DNA from: Pantoea rwandensis
Lineage (GTDB): Bacteria; Pseudomonadota; Gammaproteobacteria; Enterobacterales; Enterobacteriaceae
NCBI RefSeq assembly: GCF_000759475.1
Contig: NZ_CP009454.1
Location: forward strand, 2,604,001 to 2,668,000
Reading direction: 5' to 3'
Length of the DNA stretch: 64,000 nucleotides
Shown here: one piece after another, positions 45,330-54,435 of the stretch
How positions within the stretch are numbered: position 1 is the stretch's first letter
How the letters are laid out: every line of letters starts with the position of its first letter
Notes under the pieces: model-generated
The model's input: the letters and a program-made list of their open reading frames with translations, nothing else
Databases searched by the model: none
What the model was told of the DNA's origin: nothing
Program-made: the position numbers and the translations under genes

Positions 45330-46925
45330 ATGAAAAAGATGATGGCAAAGTTCACACTCAGTGCGTTGTGTTTAGCGGTGGCAGGCGGGGTATCGGCAAA
45401 AACGCTGGTTTACTGTTCTGAAGGTTCGCCTGAGAATTTCAATCCGCAACTTTACACTTCAGGTACCAGCGTTGATGCCAGCGCAGTGCCTATTTTCAAC
45501 CGTTTGGTGGACTTCAAGCCCGGCACTACGGAACTGGTGCCAAGCCTGGCTGAAAGCTGGGATATCAGCCCGGACGGCACGGTTTACACGTTTCACTTAC
45601 GCAAAGGGGTTAAATTCCAGAGCAACAAACTGTTTAAACCCTCGCGCAACCTGAATGCCGATGACGTGATCTTCTCGTTTATGCGTCAGATGGATGCCAA
45701 AAATCCCTACCACAACGTCTCCGGTGGCAACTACAGCAATTTCGATAGCCTGGAACTGGCGAAGCTGATCAAGAATATAGAGAAGGTGGATGACAATACG
45801 GTGCGCATCACGCTGGCGCATGCGGAAGCGCCGTTCCTCGCAGATTTGGCCTGGTACTTCGCCTCCATTCACTCTGCGGAATATGCCGATCAGATGCTAA
45901 AAGCGGGCACACCAGAGAAAGTCGACATGGAGCCGATCGGCACCGGTCCCTTTGAGCTGGTGCAATATCAAAAAGACTCACGCATCCTCTACAAAGCCTT
46001 CCCGGATTACTGGCAGGGCAAAGCGAAACTGGATCGCATTGTCTTCTCCATCACCCCGGACGCCTCGGTGCGCTATGCCAAGCTGGAGAAAAACGAGTGT
46101 CAGGTGATGCCGTTCCCGAATCCTGCCGATCTGGAAAAAATGCGCAGCAACCCGGATCTGACGCTGGAGCAGAAGTCGGGGCTCAACACCGGTTTCCTGT
46201 CGTTCAATACCACCAAAGCGCCGTTGGATAACGTGAAAGTCCGCCAGGCACTGGCGATGGCCATTAACAAGCAGGCGATTATTGACGCGATATTCAAAGG
46301 CACTGGCACGGTGGCGAAAAATATTCTGCCGCCGGGTGTCTGGAGTGCAGATAAGGATCTGAAGGATTATGATTATGATCCGCAGAAAGCCAAAGCACTG
46401 CTACAGGAAGCAGGTATCAAACCTGGCACTGAAATCGCGCTGTGGGCGATGCCGGTGCAGCGCCCTTATAATCCAAACGCGCGACGAATGGCAGAGATGA
46501 TTCAGGCCGATTGGGCGCAGGTGGGCATTAAAGCCAATATCGTCAGTTATGAGTGGGGTGAATACCTGAAGCGCGTGAAGGGCGGCGAGCATCAGGCGGC
46601 ACTGATGGGCTGGACCACGGCGACGGGCGATCCGGATAACTTCTTTGGCCCGCTCTACAGCTGCACCTCGGCCAATGGCGGCTCCAACTCCTCCAAATGG
46701 TGCTATCAGCCGTTCGAGAAGATCATCACTGAAGCGCGTGCGGAGCAAAATCACGACAAGCGCGTCACGCTGTATCGTGAAGCACAGCAGATCATGCACG
46801 ATCAAATGCCTGCGGTGATGATCGCTCATTCAACGATTTTCGAGCCGGTGCGCAAAACGGTGAGCGGATATACCGTCGATCCGTTTGGTAAACACATTTT
46901 CTATCCGGTCGATATTAAGAATTGA
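45330..46925 (+). CDS. DppA-like periplasmic dipeptide/heme-binding protein, no permease
   Basis: 531 residues from ATG with GAGGA upstream (MKKMMAKFTLSALCLAVAGG). A longer upstream frame would run through the divergent pepT-like gene and lacks a signal. The signal peptide ends near GVSA|KT. The mature protein follows E. coli DppA closely: KTLVYCSEGSPENFNPQL, TYTFHLRKGVKF-like block, GTGPFELVQYQKDSR, SITPDASVRYAKLEKNECQVMP, LWAMPVQRPYNPNARRMAEMIQADWA and GDPDNFFGPLYSC. DppA delivers dipeptides and heme to DppBCDF. No transporter genes adjoin, so it may be an extra receptor for the core Dpp system. The paired peptidase suggests peptide use. Confidence 0.9.
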   Translation: MKKMMAKFTLSALCLAVAGGVSAKTLVYCSEGSPENFNPQLYTSGTSVDASAVPIFNRLVDFKPGTTELVPSLAESWDISPDGTVYTFHLRKGVKFQSNKLFKPSRNLNADDVIFSFMRQMDAKNPYHNVSGGNYSNFDSLELAKLIKNIEKVDDNTVRITLAHAEAPFLADLAWYFASIHSAEYADQMLKAGTPEKVDMEPIGTGPFELVQYQKDSRILYKAFPDYWQGKAKLDRIVFSITPDASVRYAKLEKNECQVMPFPNPADLEKMRSNPDLTLEQKSGLNTGFLSFNTTKAPLDNVKVRQALAMAINKQAIIDAIFKGTGTVAKNILPPGVWSADKDLKDYDYDPQKAKALLQEAGIKPGTEIALWAMPVQRPYNPNARRMAEMIQADWAQVGIKANIVSYEWGEYLKRVKGGEHQAALMGWTTATGDPDNFFGPLYSCTSANGGSNSSKWCYQPFEKIITEARAEQNHDKRVTLYREAQQIMHDQMPAVMIAHSTIFEPVRKTVSGYTVDPFGKHIFYPVDIKN

Positions 46926-46979
46926 TGACGGGCAAGTGCCGCTCAAAGGCGGCACGTTGTGTTGAGCGCGCGTGGCGTG

Positions 46980-47906
46980 TCAAGGCTTCCAGCGTTGACG
47001 CAATGGTTCCTCCAGCGCGTTCATTTGCTGCAGTAAAAACGTCATAAACACATTCAGGGCGGCACTGCGAGGTCGCCCTGATTGCGCCTGTAACTGCAAG
47101 TTGCGCTGACTCAATTGATCGATCCCCACCGAGCGCAATATCAAGCCGTGCGTTTCCGCTTCTTGTAATACGGTAAAGGCACTGCAAATCGTCAGAGCCA
47201 GCGGAGTGCGCAGCAGAAAGTGGAACAACGTTGAGAAGGTATCGCAGGTGATCACCGGTTCAATCAAATTACCGCTCATGTGGCTCGCCAGCTCAAACAA
47301 TTGGCGCACGGTGGTGTTCTGCTGCGGCAAAGCCAGCGGATAGTGGCTGACATCGTTCAGGGTCACGTGTGCGGCGCTGGCCAGCGGATGGCTCTGATGC
47401 ATCACCAGCAGCACCGGGGCGGGCCAGGAACCGATGACTTCCACGCCGCGTTCAGCGTGCAGGCTGAATTGCAGTGCCAGATCGCACTCGCCGCTGCGCA
47501 GCAGTTCAGCGACACCTTGCGTACTTGCCACTTTGATATCAAACAGCACGCCGGGATTATCCTCACGGAAGGCGGCAATCATGCGCGGCAGCAGCGTAAA
47601 GGCTAATCCATCGGTACAGGCCACGCGAATCAGGGTGCGTCGCACGGCCTTCAGCCCCTTAATTTCTGCCAGCGCGTACTCCATCTCCAGCATCGTTTTG
47701 CGTACGTGATGTGCGTAAATTTCGCCGGCTTCATTCAGCACCATCCCGCGCGCATGCCGGTCAAACAGGGGCACGCCCACCTGGTTTTCCAGTCGCTGAA
47801 TTTGTCTGCTGATGGCAGACACCGCCACAAACAGCTGTTCACTGGCCGCGCTGAGCGAACCGGTATTGGCAACGGCCAGGAAATAGCGGATTTCATTGCT
47901 TATCAT
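46980..47906 (-). CDS. LysR-family regulator of the M20/MHS pair
   Basis: 308 residues. The HTH domain is at the very N-terminus (MISNEIRYFLAVANTGSLSAASEQLFVAVSAISRQIQRLENQVGVPLFDRHARGMVL), then the effector domain. This short-headed CynR/CbbR-like layout is common among regulators adjacent to amidohydrolase or peptidase transport operons. GAGG precedes the ATG. It is divergent from the M20 peptidase-MHS symporter operon across 148 bp and probably controls it. Inducer unknown. Confidence 0.85.
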   Translation of the reverse strand: MISNEIRYFLAVANTGSLSAASEQLFVAVSAISRQIQRLENQVGVPLFDRHARGMVLNEAGEIYAHHVRKTMLEMEYALAEIKGLKAVRRTLIRVACTDGLAFTLLPRMIAAFREDNPGVLFDIKVASTQGVAELLRSGECDLALQFSLHAERGVEVIGSWPAPVLLVMHQSHPLASAAHVTLNDVSHYPLALPQQNTTVRQLFELASHMSGNLIEPVITCDTFSTLFHFLLRTPLALTICSAFTVLQEAETHGLILRSVGIDQLSQRNLQLQAQSGRPRSAALNVFMTFLLQQMNALEEPLRQRWKP

Positions 47907-48054
47907 GCGGATGCCTCATGCTGGTGCATGCCTCTAAATCGGGCAGCGGAGCTTTGCCAAAAAAGCAAATCATACTCGATAAATTGATAATTGTGGCAAA
48001 GCAAGGTTTCCGCAAAGATGACAAAACCAAAATACCAATAAAAGACATGCAAAC

Positions 48055-49476
48055 ATGACAGCACAACAAGCGGTACAACAAGCCACCGCCTGGTTCGACA
48101 GCGGGGAATTTCAGGAAACATTGGCCCGACGTGTGGCGCAACGCACCGAAAGCCAGCGCCAGGATCGCGACAACGAATTACAGCGTTACCTGCAGGATGA
48201 GATTGGCCCACAGCTCATCGCGCTGGGCTTCACCTTACATTTTATCGACAACCCTGAAGCCGCCCATCGCCCGTTCCTGGTGGCGGTACGCATCGAAGAT
48301 CCGGCACTGCCGACCTTGTTGAGTTACGGACATGGCGATGTGGTGTTCGGTGACGACGAAAACTGGCGTGAGGGGTTATCGCCATGGCAGTTAGTGGAAG
48401 AGGGCGACCGTTGGTACGCCCGTGGCAGCGCGGATAATAAAGGCCAGCACTGCGTGAACCTCGCGGCACTCGAACAGGTGTTCAAGGCACGCGGTGGACG
48501 ACTTGGTTTCAACTGCAAAATGCTGTTTGAGATGGGTGAGGAGATCAGCTCGCCGGGCCTGGCTCAACTGTGCCAGCATCATGCTGAACTGCTGAAAGCC
48601 GATCTGTTTATCGCGTCTGACGGCCCGCGTCTCAATGCGGTGCGCCCAACCCTGTTCCTTGGCTCCCGGGGTGCGGTGAACTTCCGTCTCACCGTTACCG
48701 CGCGTGACAACGCCTATCACTCCGGTAACTGGGGCGGCTTATTGACTAATCCAGGCACACAGTTAGCCAACGCTATTGCTTGCCTCGTGAACGAAAAGGG
48801 CGTGCTGCAGGTTGAGGCGCTGAAACCTGACTCTCTCACTCAACAAGTGCGCGACATCCTCAGCGACATCGAAGTGGGCGGGATGCCAGGGGATCCCGAG
48901 ATTGATACCACCTGGGGCGAGCCGACGCTCTCTCCGACAGAAAGACTCTACGGCTGGAATACGCTGGAAGTCCTCGCATTCCTGACGGGCAATCCGGCAC
49001 GTCCGATGAATGCGATTCCCGGTGAAGCCACGGCGGTGTGCCAACTGCGCTTTGTGGTCGGCACCGATTGGGAAAACCTGGCTCAGCATGTGAGCGAGCA
49101 TCTGGCGCAGCACGGTTTTGACTACGTGAAAGTGGAGTTTATGCGCGGGTCACCGGCCACGCGACTCGATCCTACCGATCCGCTGGTGGATTGGGTGCTG
49201 GCGAGCATGGCAGAGACCAGCGGCAAAAAACCGGCGTTGCTGCCGAATCTCGGCGGCTCACTGCCGAACGAAGTATTCTCTGACATTCTCGGACTGCCGA
49301 CATTGTGGGTGCCGCACTCTTACCCGGCCTGCGGTCAGCATGGCGTCAACGAACATATGCTGAAGTCGATTGCGCGTGAAGGTCTGCAAATTATGACACG
49401 CCTGCTGTGGGATCTTGGCGAGCAAGGTAGCGAGCTGGTGGCTAAACACCGTCAGCACGCAGGAGGTGCTGCATGA
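48055..49476 (+). CDS. M20-family metallopeptidase (dipeptidase-like)
   Basis: 473 residues, cytoplasmic. Zinc-site motifs in order: SYGHGDVVFGDD (His, Asp) near 100, WYARGSADNKGQHCVNL (bridging Asp) near 128, MGEEISSPG (catalytic Glu and ligand Glu) near 165, SDGPRL near 190, then a lid domain (about 205-350). The last His lies in WVPHSYPACGQHGVNEH near 430. The family contains CPG2, Xaa-His dipeptidases and N-acyl amino acid hydrolases; the exact substrate cannot be read off. The Shine-Dalgarno is weak. It overlaps the MHS transporter start by 4 bp (ATGA), so the two are translationally coupled: import then hydrolysis. Confidence 0.85.
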   Translation: MTAQQAVQQATAWFDSGEFQETLARRVAQRTESQRQDRDNELQRYLQDEIGPQLIALGFTLHFIDNPEAAHRPFLVAVRIEDPALPTLLSYGHGDVVFGDDENWREGLSPWQLVEEGDRWYARGSADNKGQHCVNLAALEQVFKARGGRLGFNCKMLFEMGEEISSPGLAQLCQHHAELLKADLFIASDGPRLNAVRPTLFLGSRGAVNFRLTVTARDNAYHSGNWGGLLTNPGTQLANAIACLVNEKGVLQVEALKPDSLTQQVRDILSDIEVGGMPGDPEIDTTWGEPTLSPTERLYGWNTLEVLAFLTGNPARPMNAIPGEATAVCQLRFVVGTDWENLAQHVSEHLAQHGFDYVKVEFMRGSPATRLDPTDPLVDWVLASMAETSGKKPALLPNLGGSLPNEVFSDILGLPTLWVPHSYPACGQHGVNEHMLKSIAREGLQIMTRLLWDLGEQGSELVAKHRQHAGGAA

Positions 49477-50747
49477 ATACGCTTAACACAGCTGCCCCAT
49501 TGAGCAGCACCAAACCGAATCTGCATAAAACGCTGTTTGCCACCTGTATCGGCAATGCGCTGGAGTGGTTTGATATTGCGGTGTATGGCTTCTTTGCCAG
49601 CTACATTGCCCATGCTTTCTTCCCTACCAGCGATCCCTCCGTCTCCTTGCTGCTGACCTTTGGCAGCTTCGGCGTCTCGTTCCTGATCCGTCCACTGGGC
49701 GCGATTGTGCTCGGCAACTATGCCGATCGCCACGGGCGTAAAAAGGCGCTGCTGCTGTCGATCAACCTGATGATGTTGGGCGGTGCGGTCATCACCTTTA
49801 TGCCGAGCTATGGCAGTATTGGCCTGATAGCGCCGCTGCTGATTTTACTGGCGCGTCTGGTGCAGGGCTTCTCGGCGGGGGGTGAATTCGGTAGCTCGAC
49901 AGCGTTTCTGGTCGAGCATTTCCCGGAGCGCAGGGCGTTTATCGCCAGCTGGCAGTTTGCCACCCAGGGCGCAAGTACCTTGCTGGCCTCGGCGTTTGGT
50001 CTGGGACTGACGCAGATCCTCACGGAAAGTCAGATTCAGGATTGGGGATGGCGTATCCCGTTTGCCTTCGGTCTGCTGATTGGCCCATTGGGCATCTATA
50101 TCCGCCGTCATGTGCATGAGCCTGCCAGTTTTGAAGCGCAAGCGCCTGAGGCCGCTCCGCTCAAGCGCCTGTTTGGTCGTCAAAAAGAGCTGATGCTGCT
50201 GGCGATTGGCCTGATGGTGATCTCCACCGCCGTGAACTACATGCTCAACTACGTGCCAACTTACGCTACCAAAAACCTGCATCTGCCGGGTTCTGCCGCG
50301 TTCACCGCGACGTTGCTGGCAGGGGTGATCCTGACGGTGGTGACGCCGCTGATGGGGCTGTTGGCGGAGCGCGTGGGCCGCGTGCCGTTGATGTGGGGTT
50401 CGCTGATCATGCTAATCGTCACCATTTATCCGGCGTTTAAGCTGGTGGTGAATCACACCACGCCGACCACCTTGATCATTCTGGTGTGCTGGATGGCGTT
50501 GCTGAAATCGATCTATTTCTCGACGGTCCCGTCAGTGATGGCCGACCTGTTCCCCATTGGCACTCGCGCCAGCGGCATGGCGATCAGCTATAACGTCGCG
50601 GTGACGGTGTTTGGTGGTTTTGCACCGCTGATTTGTACGCTGTTGATCAGTGCCACCGGCACCAGCCTCGCGCCAGGCTATTACCTGATGGCGATGTCGG
50701 TACTGAGTGGCTTAGCCTTGCTGCGCAGCCAGAAGCGCATCGCGTAA
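49473..50747 (+). CDS. MFS transporter, metabolite:H+ symporter (MHS) family
   Basis: 424 residues, 12 membrane helices. MHS hallmarks: CIGNALEWFDIAVYGFFASYIAHAFFP in TM1, SFLIRPLGAIVLGNYADRHGRKKALLLS in loop 2-3, ARLVQGFSAGGEFGSSTAFLVEHFPERRR-type TM4-5 stretch, and SQIQDWGWRIPFAFGLLIGPLGIYIRRHV. Known members carry citrate, shikimate, proline/betaine or dicarboxylates. Coupling to an M20 peptidase suggests a conjugated amino acid or dipeptide substrate, which is inference. GGAGG precedes the ATG. Confidence 0.88.
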   Translation: MNTLNTAAPLSSTKPNLHKTLFATCIGNALEWFDIAVYGFFASYIAHAFFPTSDPSVSLLLTFGSFGVSFLIRPLGAIVLGNYADRHGRKKALLLSINLMMLGGAVITFMPSYGSIGLIAPLLILLARLVQGFSAGGEFGSSTAFLVEHFPERRAFIASWQFATQGASTLLASAFGLGLTQILTESQIQDWGWRIPFAFGLLIGPLGIYIRRHVHEPASFEAQAPEAAPLKRLFGRQKELMLLAIGLMVISTAVNYMLNYVPTYATKNLHLPGSAAFTATLLAGVILTVVTPLMGLLAERVGRVPLMWGSLIMLIVTIYPAFKLVVNHTTPTTLIILVCWMALLKSIYFSTVPSVMADLFPIGTRASGMAISYNVAVTVFGGFAPLICTLLISATGTSLAPGYYLMAMSVLSGLALLRSQKRIA

Positions 50748-50906
50748 TGACGGTTGAGTGAAACAGCTTTGCGCCGTACCTGAAGGCGAACAGCTTAGAA
50801 GTGTGGCTGCGCGTGCCATTGCGCAGCCTTCAAAAGGCGCCATTCCTGGTGCAGTTTCACCTCATGGCAATGCCTGGCTGGCAGCTTATCCAGCCAGGTA
50901 CTTTAC

Positions 50907-52343
50907 TCAGGAAAACTGCAAATAGGCCACGTGGGTTTGCAGATACTCTTCCAATCCATGACGTCCATCTGCACCACCGATACCCGATTTGCGCCAACCC
51001 GCATGGAAACCTTGCATCGCCTCGAAGTTCTCGCGGTTGATGTAGGTCTCACCAAACTTCAGCTGACGCAGCGCAATCATCGCCGTGTTCAGATTTTGCG
51101 TGTAGACCGAAGAGGTCAGGCCATATTCACAATCGTTAGCCAGCGCGACGGCTTCATCCAGAGTTTTAAAGGTCATCACCGGTAATACCGGCCCAAAGAT
51201 CTCTTCGCGCATGATCTCCATCTCCTGACGCACACCGGTAATGATCGTCGGTTCGAAGTAGAACCCTTTGTCGCCCACGCGCTTGCCACCCAGAACCACT
51301 TTTCCGCCCTCAGACACCGCTTTGGCCACTTTCTGCTCCACGCGTTCCAGTGCGGCGGCGGTGATCAGCGGACCCATGTCGATATCGGTTTGCTCGGCTG
51401 GGTTGCCAAACTTCACCTGTTTCATTGCTGCAGTCAGTGCGCTGATGAAGCGATCATAAATGCCTTCCTGGACGTACACGCGTTCCGCACAGTTGCACAC
51501 TTGCCCGGTATTGATTACGCGAGAGCTGACAATGGCCTTCACAGCGAGATCCAGGTCCGCATCATCCATCACAATGGCTGGCGCTTTACCGCCGAGTTCC
51601 AGCGACACCTTGGTGACGTTTTTCGCGGCGGCTTGCATCGTAGCAATGCCCGCACCCACGCTGCCGGTCAGGCTCACTAAACCGACCTTCGGGTTGGCGG
51701 CCATCTCCTGACCGACTTCGGGGCCATAGCCAAACACGAAATTGATCACGCCTTTCGGCAGGCCGATCTCATGAATGATCTGCGCAAAAATCGCTGCATT
51801 GTTAGGGGTGAGTTCACTGGGTTTGATGGCGATAGTGTTGCCGGTAATCAGCGCCGGAGCGGCTTTACGCGCAATCAGGAAGAAGGGGAAATTCCAGGGC
51901 AGGATACCTGTGGTGACACCGATGGCTTTCTTGAACACGAAGATATTTTCATTTGGGCGATCGCTATTGACGATTTCACCTTCATAACGCCGCGCCCATT
52001 CGGCCATGTAGTCGAGGTAATCTGCGGTGAACAGCACTTCAGTCTGCGCCAGCCCCTGAGTTTTACCGCCTTCCGCCACGATGGTGGCCGTCAATTCGGG
52101 TTCACGCTGGCGGATACCAGCAGCAATTTTACGCAACCAGTTACCGCGCTCAATGGCGGGCAATGCTTCCCAGGCGGGTTGTGCTGTTTCTGCCGCTGCA
52201 ATCGCCTGCGCTGCATCTTGCTGTGTGCCTTGTGGCACCCGCGACAGCAGCGCTTCAGTCGCTGGATTGATGACCTCAATCCACTTATCGTTCTGATCGT
52301 TTACAAACGCGCCATTAATGTAATGTTGATGGTGTGTTGTCAT
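50907..52343 (-). CDS. aldA: Lactaldehyde/glycolaldehyde dehydrogenase
   Basis: 478 residues (E. coli AldA 479) from ATG (MTTHHQHYINGAFV) with GGAGA upstream; an earlier in-frame start adds 11 residues without a better site. The NAD-dependent aldehyde dehydrogenase fold shows GVTTGILPWNFPFFLIARK near 150, KPSELTPNNA, LTGSVGAG near 230, LELGGKAPAIV with the catalytic Glu near 250, and catalytic Cys in NTGQVCNCAERVYV near 285. The C-terminal match is ETYINRENFEAMQGFHAGWRKSGIGGADG. It oxidises L-lactaldehyde, the product of RhaD aldol cleavage, to L-lactate. Its place 1 kb from the rha genes makes that role likely here. Confidence 0.95.
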   Translation of the reverse strand: MTTHHQHYINGAFVNDQNDKWIEVINPATEALLSRVPQGTQQDAAQAIAAAETAQPAWEALPAIERGNWLRKIAAGIRQREPELTATIVAEGGKTQGLAQTEVLFTADYLDYMAEWARRYEGEIVNSDRPNENIFVFKKAIGVTTGILPWNFPFFLIARKAAPALITGNTIAIKPSELTPNNAAIFAQIIHEIGLPKGVINFVFGYGPEVGQEMAANPKVGLVSLTGSVGAGIATMQAAAKNVTKVSLELGGKAPAIVMDDADLDLAVKAIVSSRVINTGQVCNCAERVYVQEGIYDRFISALTAAMKQVKFGNPAEQTDIDMGPLITAAALERVEQKVAKAVSEGGKVVLGGKRVGDKGFYFEPTIITGVRQEMEIMREEIFGPVLPVMTFKTLDEAVALANDCEYGLTSSVYTQNLNTAMIALRQLKFGETYINRENFEAMQGFHAGWRKSGIGGADGRHGLEEYLQTHVAYLQFS

Positions 52344-52541
52344 CTGTAGGGTCTCCGCGATCGGTTTCGTTAGCATGGTGTGAATCGAGAGTGAAACAGA
52401 TCAAGGTGTAGCACCTTTTTGTCAGTGCCAGAGCGGATGACGGGATGGCAGAGAAGGGAAGAACGATACGACAGACGCAGCATTCCTGATGAAATGCCGC
52501 GTATTCAGCGTGTTAGTAAGAAAAAATTTTATGCAGAAAGA

Positions 52542-52640
52542 TCAGGAACCCGGCACCGCCGCGCCGCTGGCGATAAACCAGGCGAGGAAACTGACGCCAG
52601 CAATGATGATGGCAATAGGGAAGAGCAATCCGATTTTCAT
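52542..52640 (-). CDS. yoaK: YoaK, 32-aa inner-membrane protein
   Basis: The frame reads MKIGLLFPIAIIIAGVSFLA then WFIASGAAVPGS and stops. AGGA lies six bases before the ATG. It is the same length as E. coli YoaK as I recall it (MRIGIIFPVVIFITAVVFLA...), with the same FP start, single helix and small-residue tail ending PG-small. YoaK is one of the tiny membrane proteins shown to be expressed in E. coli; its function is unknown. It starts 14 bp after the stop of the upstream gene on the same strand, so the two are probably an operon. It is too short for usual gene callers. Confidence 0.8.
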   Translation of the reverse strand: MKIGLLFPIAIIIAGVSFLAWFIASGAAVPGS

Positions 52641-52654
52641 AGATATCCTGATCG

Positions 52655-52978
52655 TTAAGCGAGTTGAACAATGGCGCGATGGGTTTTCATCATACTGAAC
52701 AGCTGAAATTGGCTGGCGTCATCCACCTCGCGCAGATGTTCGCCTTTCTGATAACGAATGCGGTGAATATGACCGAGTTGACGCCACACCACGATGGCCG
52801 AAGCCAGCAGGGCGCAGTTCTCTTCGCTCTGGATGCAGTCAAGTGTGGCGTAACGCTCTTCATCCAATCCATTAATGAAAACGTTCAACGCCTGAGGCGG
52901 CACAATGGCGCGGATATCATCCAGCATCACGCGGCTCACCGGCTGCGACAACAGCAGCGTCAACCTTTTGCTATTCAT
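52655..52978 (-). CDS. Unrecognised 107-aa protein upstream of yoaK
   Basis: Start MNSKRLTLLLSQPVSRVMLDDI has AAGGA seven bases before the ATG; the frame continues upstream another 30 codons but without a ribosome site. I do not recognise the family. It has no signal or membrane segment. The first two thirds look helical and acidic (IRAIVPPQALNVFINGLDEERYATLDCIQSEENCALLASAIVVWRQ split across the chain), then a basic strand region (IHRIRYQKGEH) and a C-terminal helix (FQLFSMMKTHRAIVQLA). Operon partner of yoaK. The gap to rhaT on the other side is 366 bp. Confidence 0.75.
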   Translation of the reverse strand: MNSKRLTLLLSQPVSRVMLDDIRAIVPPQALNVFINGLDEERYATLDCIQSEENCALLASAIVVWRQLGHIHRIRYQKGEHLREVDDASQFQLFSMMKTHRAIVQLA

Positions 52979-53344
52979 CTCATTCCTTCGTTGCGATGAT
53001 TTTTCCAACGTTATACGGAATTCGCCACGTCGGGGAAAGCTCATCGGGCGGCTTTGCGTGACTGCCATGTTAAACAGCAGGCTGGCAGTCAGTCAAAAAC
53101 TGTGTCGATCAACACAACAAAAATAAAAAATATCCTCAATAATAAGTAACTTATAAAAACCAGCCCGATTGATGCCTGCAAATGCAATTTTGTGATCCTC
53201 ATGTTGAAGACCCGCCGAATTTTGCCAGCACCGCGCGCTTTCCGGCAGCCATCCAAAGGCTGATGAAAAGCTGCGCACCGTAGACTGCTGCTAATCGGGA
53301 AACTGTCAGTTTCCTGTGGGCCTCAACCTTACGAAGGAATAACA
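52979..53344. other. Divergent promoter region, hypothetical gene / rhaT
   Basis: 366 bp without a gene. The left part is AT-rich around 53100-53160. At 53217-53229 the run TTTTGCCAGC nearly repeats the TTTGCCAGC element in front of rhaB, followed by CTTTCCGGCAGCC at 53238-53250. These may be RhaS contacts for rhaT but are weaker than the rhaB site. No convincing CRP dyad was found. AAGGAA precedes rhaT. Confidence 0.4.
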
Positions 53345-54382
53345 ATGAACAGTGCCATTCTTGCCGGTATTTTATGGCATCTGGTGGGTGCCGCCAGTGC
53401 CGCATGTTTTTATGCTCCGTTTAAGCAGGTAAAAAAGTGGTCATGGGAAACAATGTGGTCAGTCGGCGGCGTGATGTCATGGCTGATACTGCCCTGGGCG
53501 GTCAGCGCGGTGCTGCTGCCCAACTTCTGGGCGTATTACGGTAGTTTTAGCTTCTCGCAGCTGCTGCCGGTGTTTCTGTTTGGTGCCATGTGGGGCGTCG
53601 GGAATATTAACTATGGCCTGACCATGCGTTATCTCGGCATGTCGATGGGCATTGGTATCGCCATCGGTATCACGCTCGTGGTGGGCACCCTGATGACGCC
53701 GCTGTTGCAGGGACGCTTTGTTGAGCTGTTCAGCTCGCCGGGCGGACGAATGACGTTGCTAGGCGTACTGGTGGCGTTGGTGGGTGTGGCGATCGTTTCA
53801 CGTGCCGGTTTGTTGAAAGAGCGAGCACTCGGCATCAATGCAGAAGAGTTTAATCTGAAGAAAGGGCTGGTGCTGGCGGTACTGTGCGGCATCTTCTCAG
53901 CCGGAATGTCTTTCGCGATGGATGCGGCGAAACCGATGCATGAAGCGGCAGCCAATCTGGGTATCAATCCATTGTACGTAGCCTTACCCAGCTATGTGGT
54001 GATCATGGGCGGCGGCGCGTTAGTGAATCTGGCCTACTGCTTTATCCGCCTGGCGATCAAACCGGAACTGTCGGTACGCCGCGATTTTTCAGTGGCAAAA
54101 CCGATGCTAATGGCCAACGTGGCATTCGCCGTGCTCGGTGGCACCATGTGGTATCTGCAGTTCTTCTTCTACGCCTGGGGCCACGCGAAAATCCCTGCGC
54201 AATATGACTTTGTCAGCTGGATGCTGCACATGAGCCTGTATGTGCTGTGTGGCGGTTTAGTCGGCCTGGTGCTGAAAGAGTGGAAAGCAGTAGGGCAGCG
54301 CCCGGTTCGCGTGCTGTCGTTGGGTTGTGTGGTGATCATCATCGCGGCCAACATCGTTGGATTAGGCATGGCCAACGGTTAA
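53345..54382 (+). CDS. rhaT: L-rhamnose-proton symporter
   Basis: 345 residues, about 10 membrane helices (E. coli RhaT 344). The start [38 protein letters not shown] is diagnostic, followed by [42 protein letters not shown] and later [27 protein letters not shown]. It imports L-rhamnose with a proton across the inner membrane. It is convergent with rhaR, with a shared terminator; in E. coli rhaT is also next to rhaR. Induction probably requires RhaS and CRP. Confidence 0.97.
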   Translation: MNSAILAGILWHLVGAASAACFYAPFKQVKKWSWETMWSVGGVMSWLILPWAVSAVLLPNFWAYYGSFSFSQLLPVFLFGAMWGVGNINYGLTMRYLGMSMGIGIAIGITLVVGTLMTPLLQGRFVELFSSPGGRMTLLGVLVALVGVAIVSRAGLLKERALGINAEEFNLKKGLVLAVLCGIFSAGMSFAMDAAKPMHEAAANLGINPLYVALPSYVVIMGGGALVNLAYCFIRLAIKPELSVRRDFSVAKPMLMANVAFAVLGGTMWYLQFFFYAWGHAKIPAQYDFVSWMLHMSLYVLCGGLVGLVLKEWKAVGQRPVRVLSLGCVVIIIAANIVGLGMANG

Positions 54383-54399
54383 TTAACTCGCCTTGCTAT

Positions 54400-54435
54400 A
54401 AAAGCCTGACGCACGGCAAGGTGCATCAGGCTTTT
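54400..54435. terminator. Bidirectional rhaT/rhaR terminator
   Basis: AAAAGCCTGACGCAC and GTGCATCAGGCTTTT form a 15-bp stem with one mismatch and a 6-nt loop, flanked by A and T runs. The right arm includes the last codons of rhaR. Confidence 0.85.

Noticed and set aside
45111..46925. Extended start for the DppA-like protein
   Set aside because: The extension runs through the pepT-like gene and would bury the signal peptide; GAGGA precedes the ATG at 45330.
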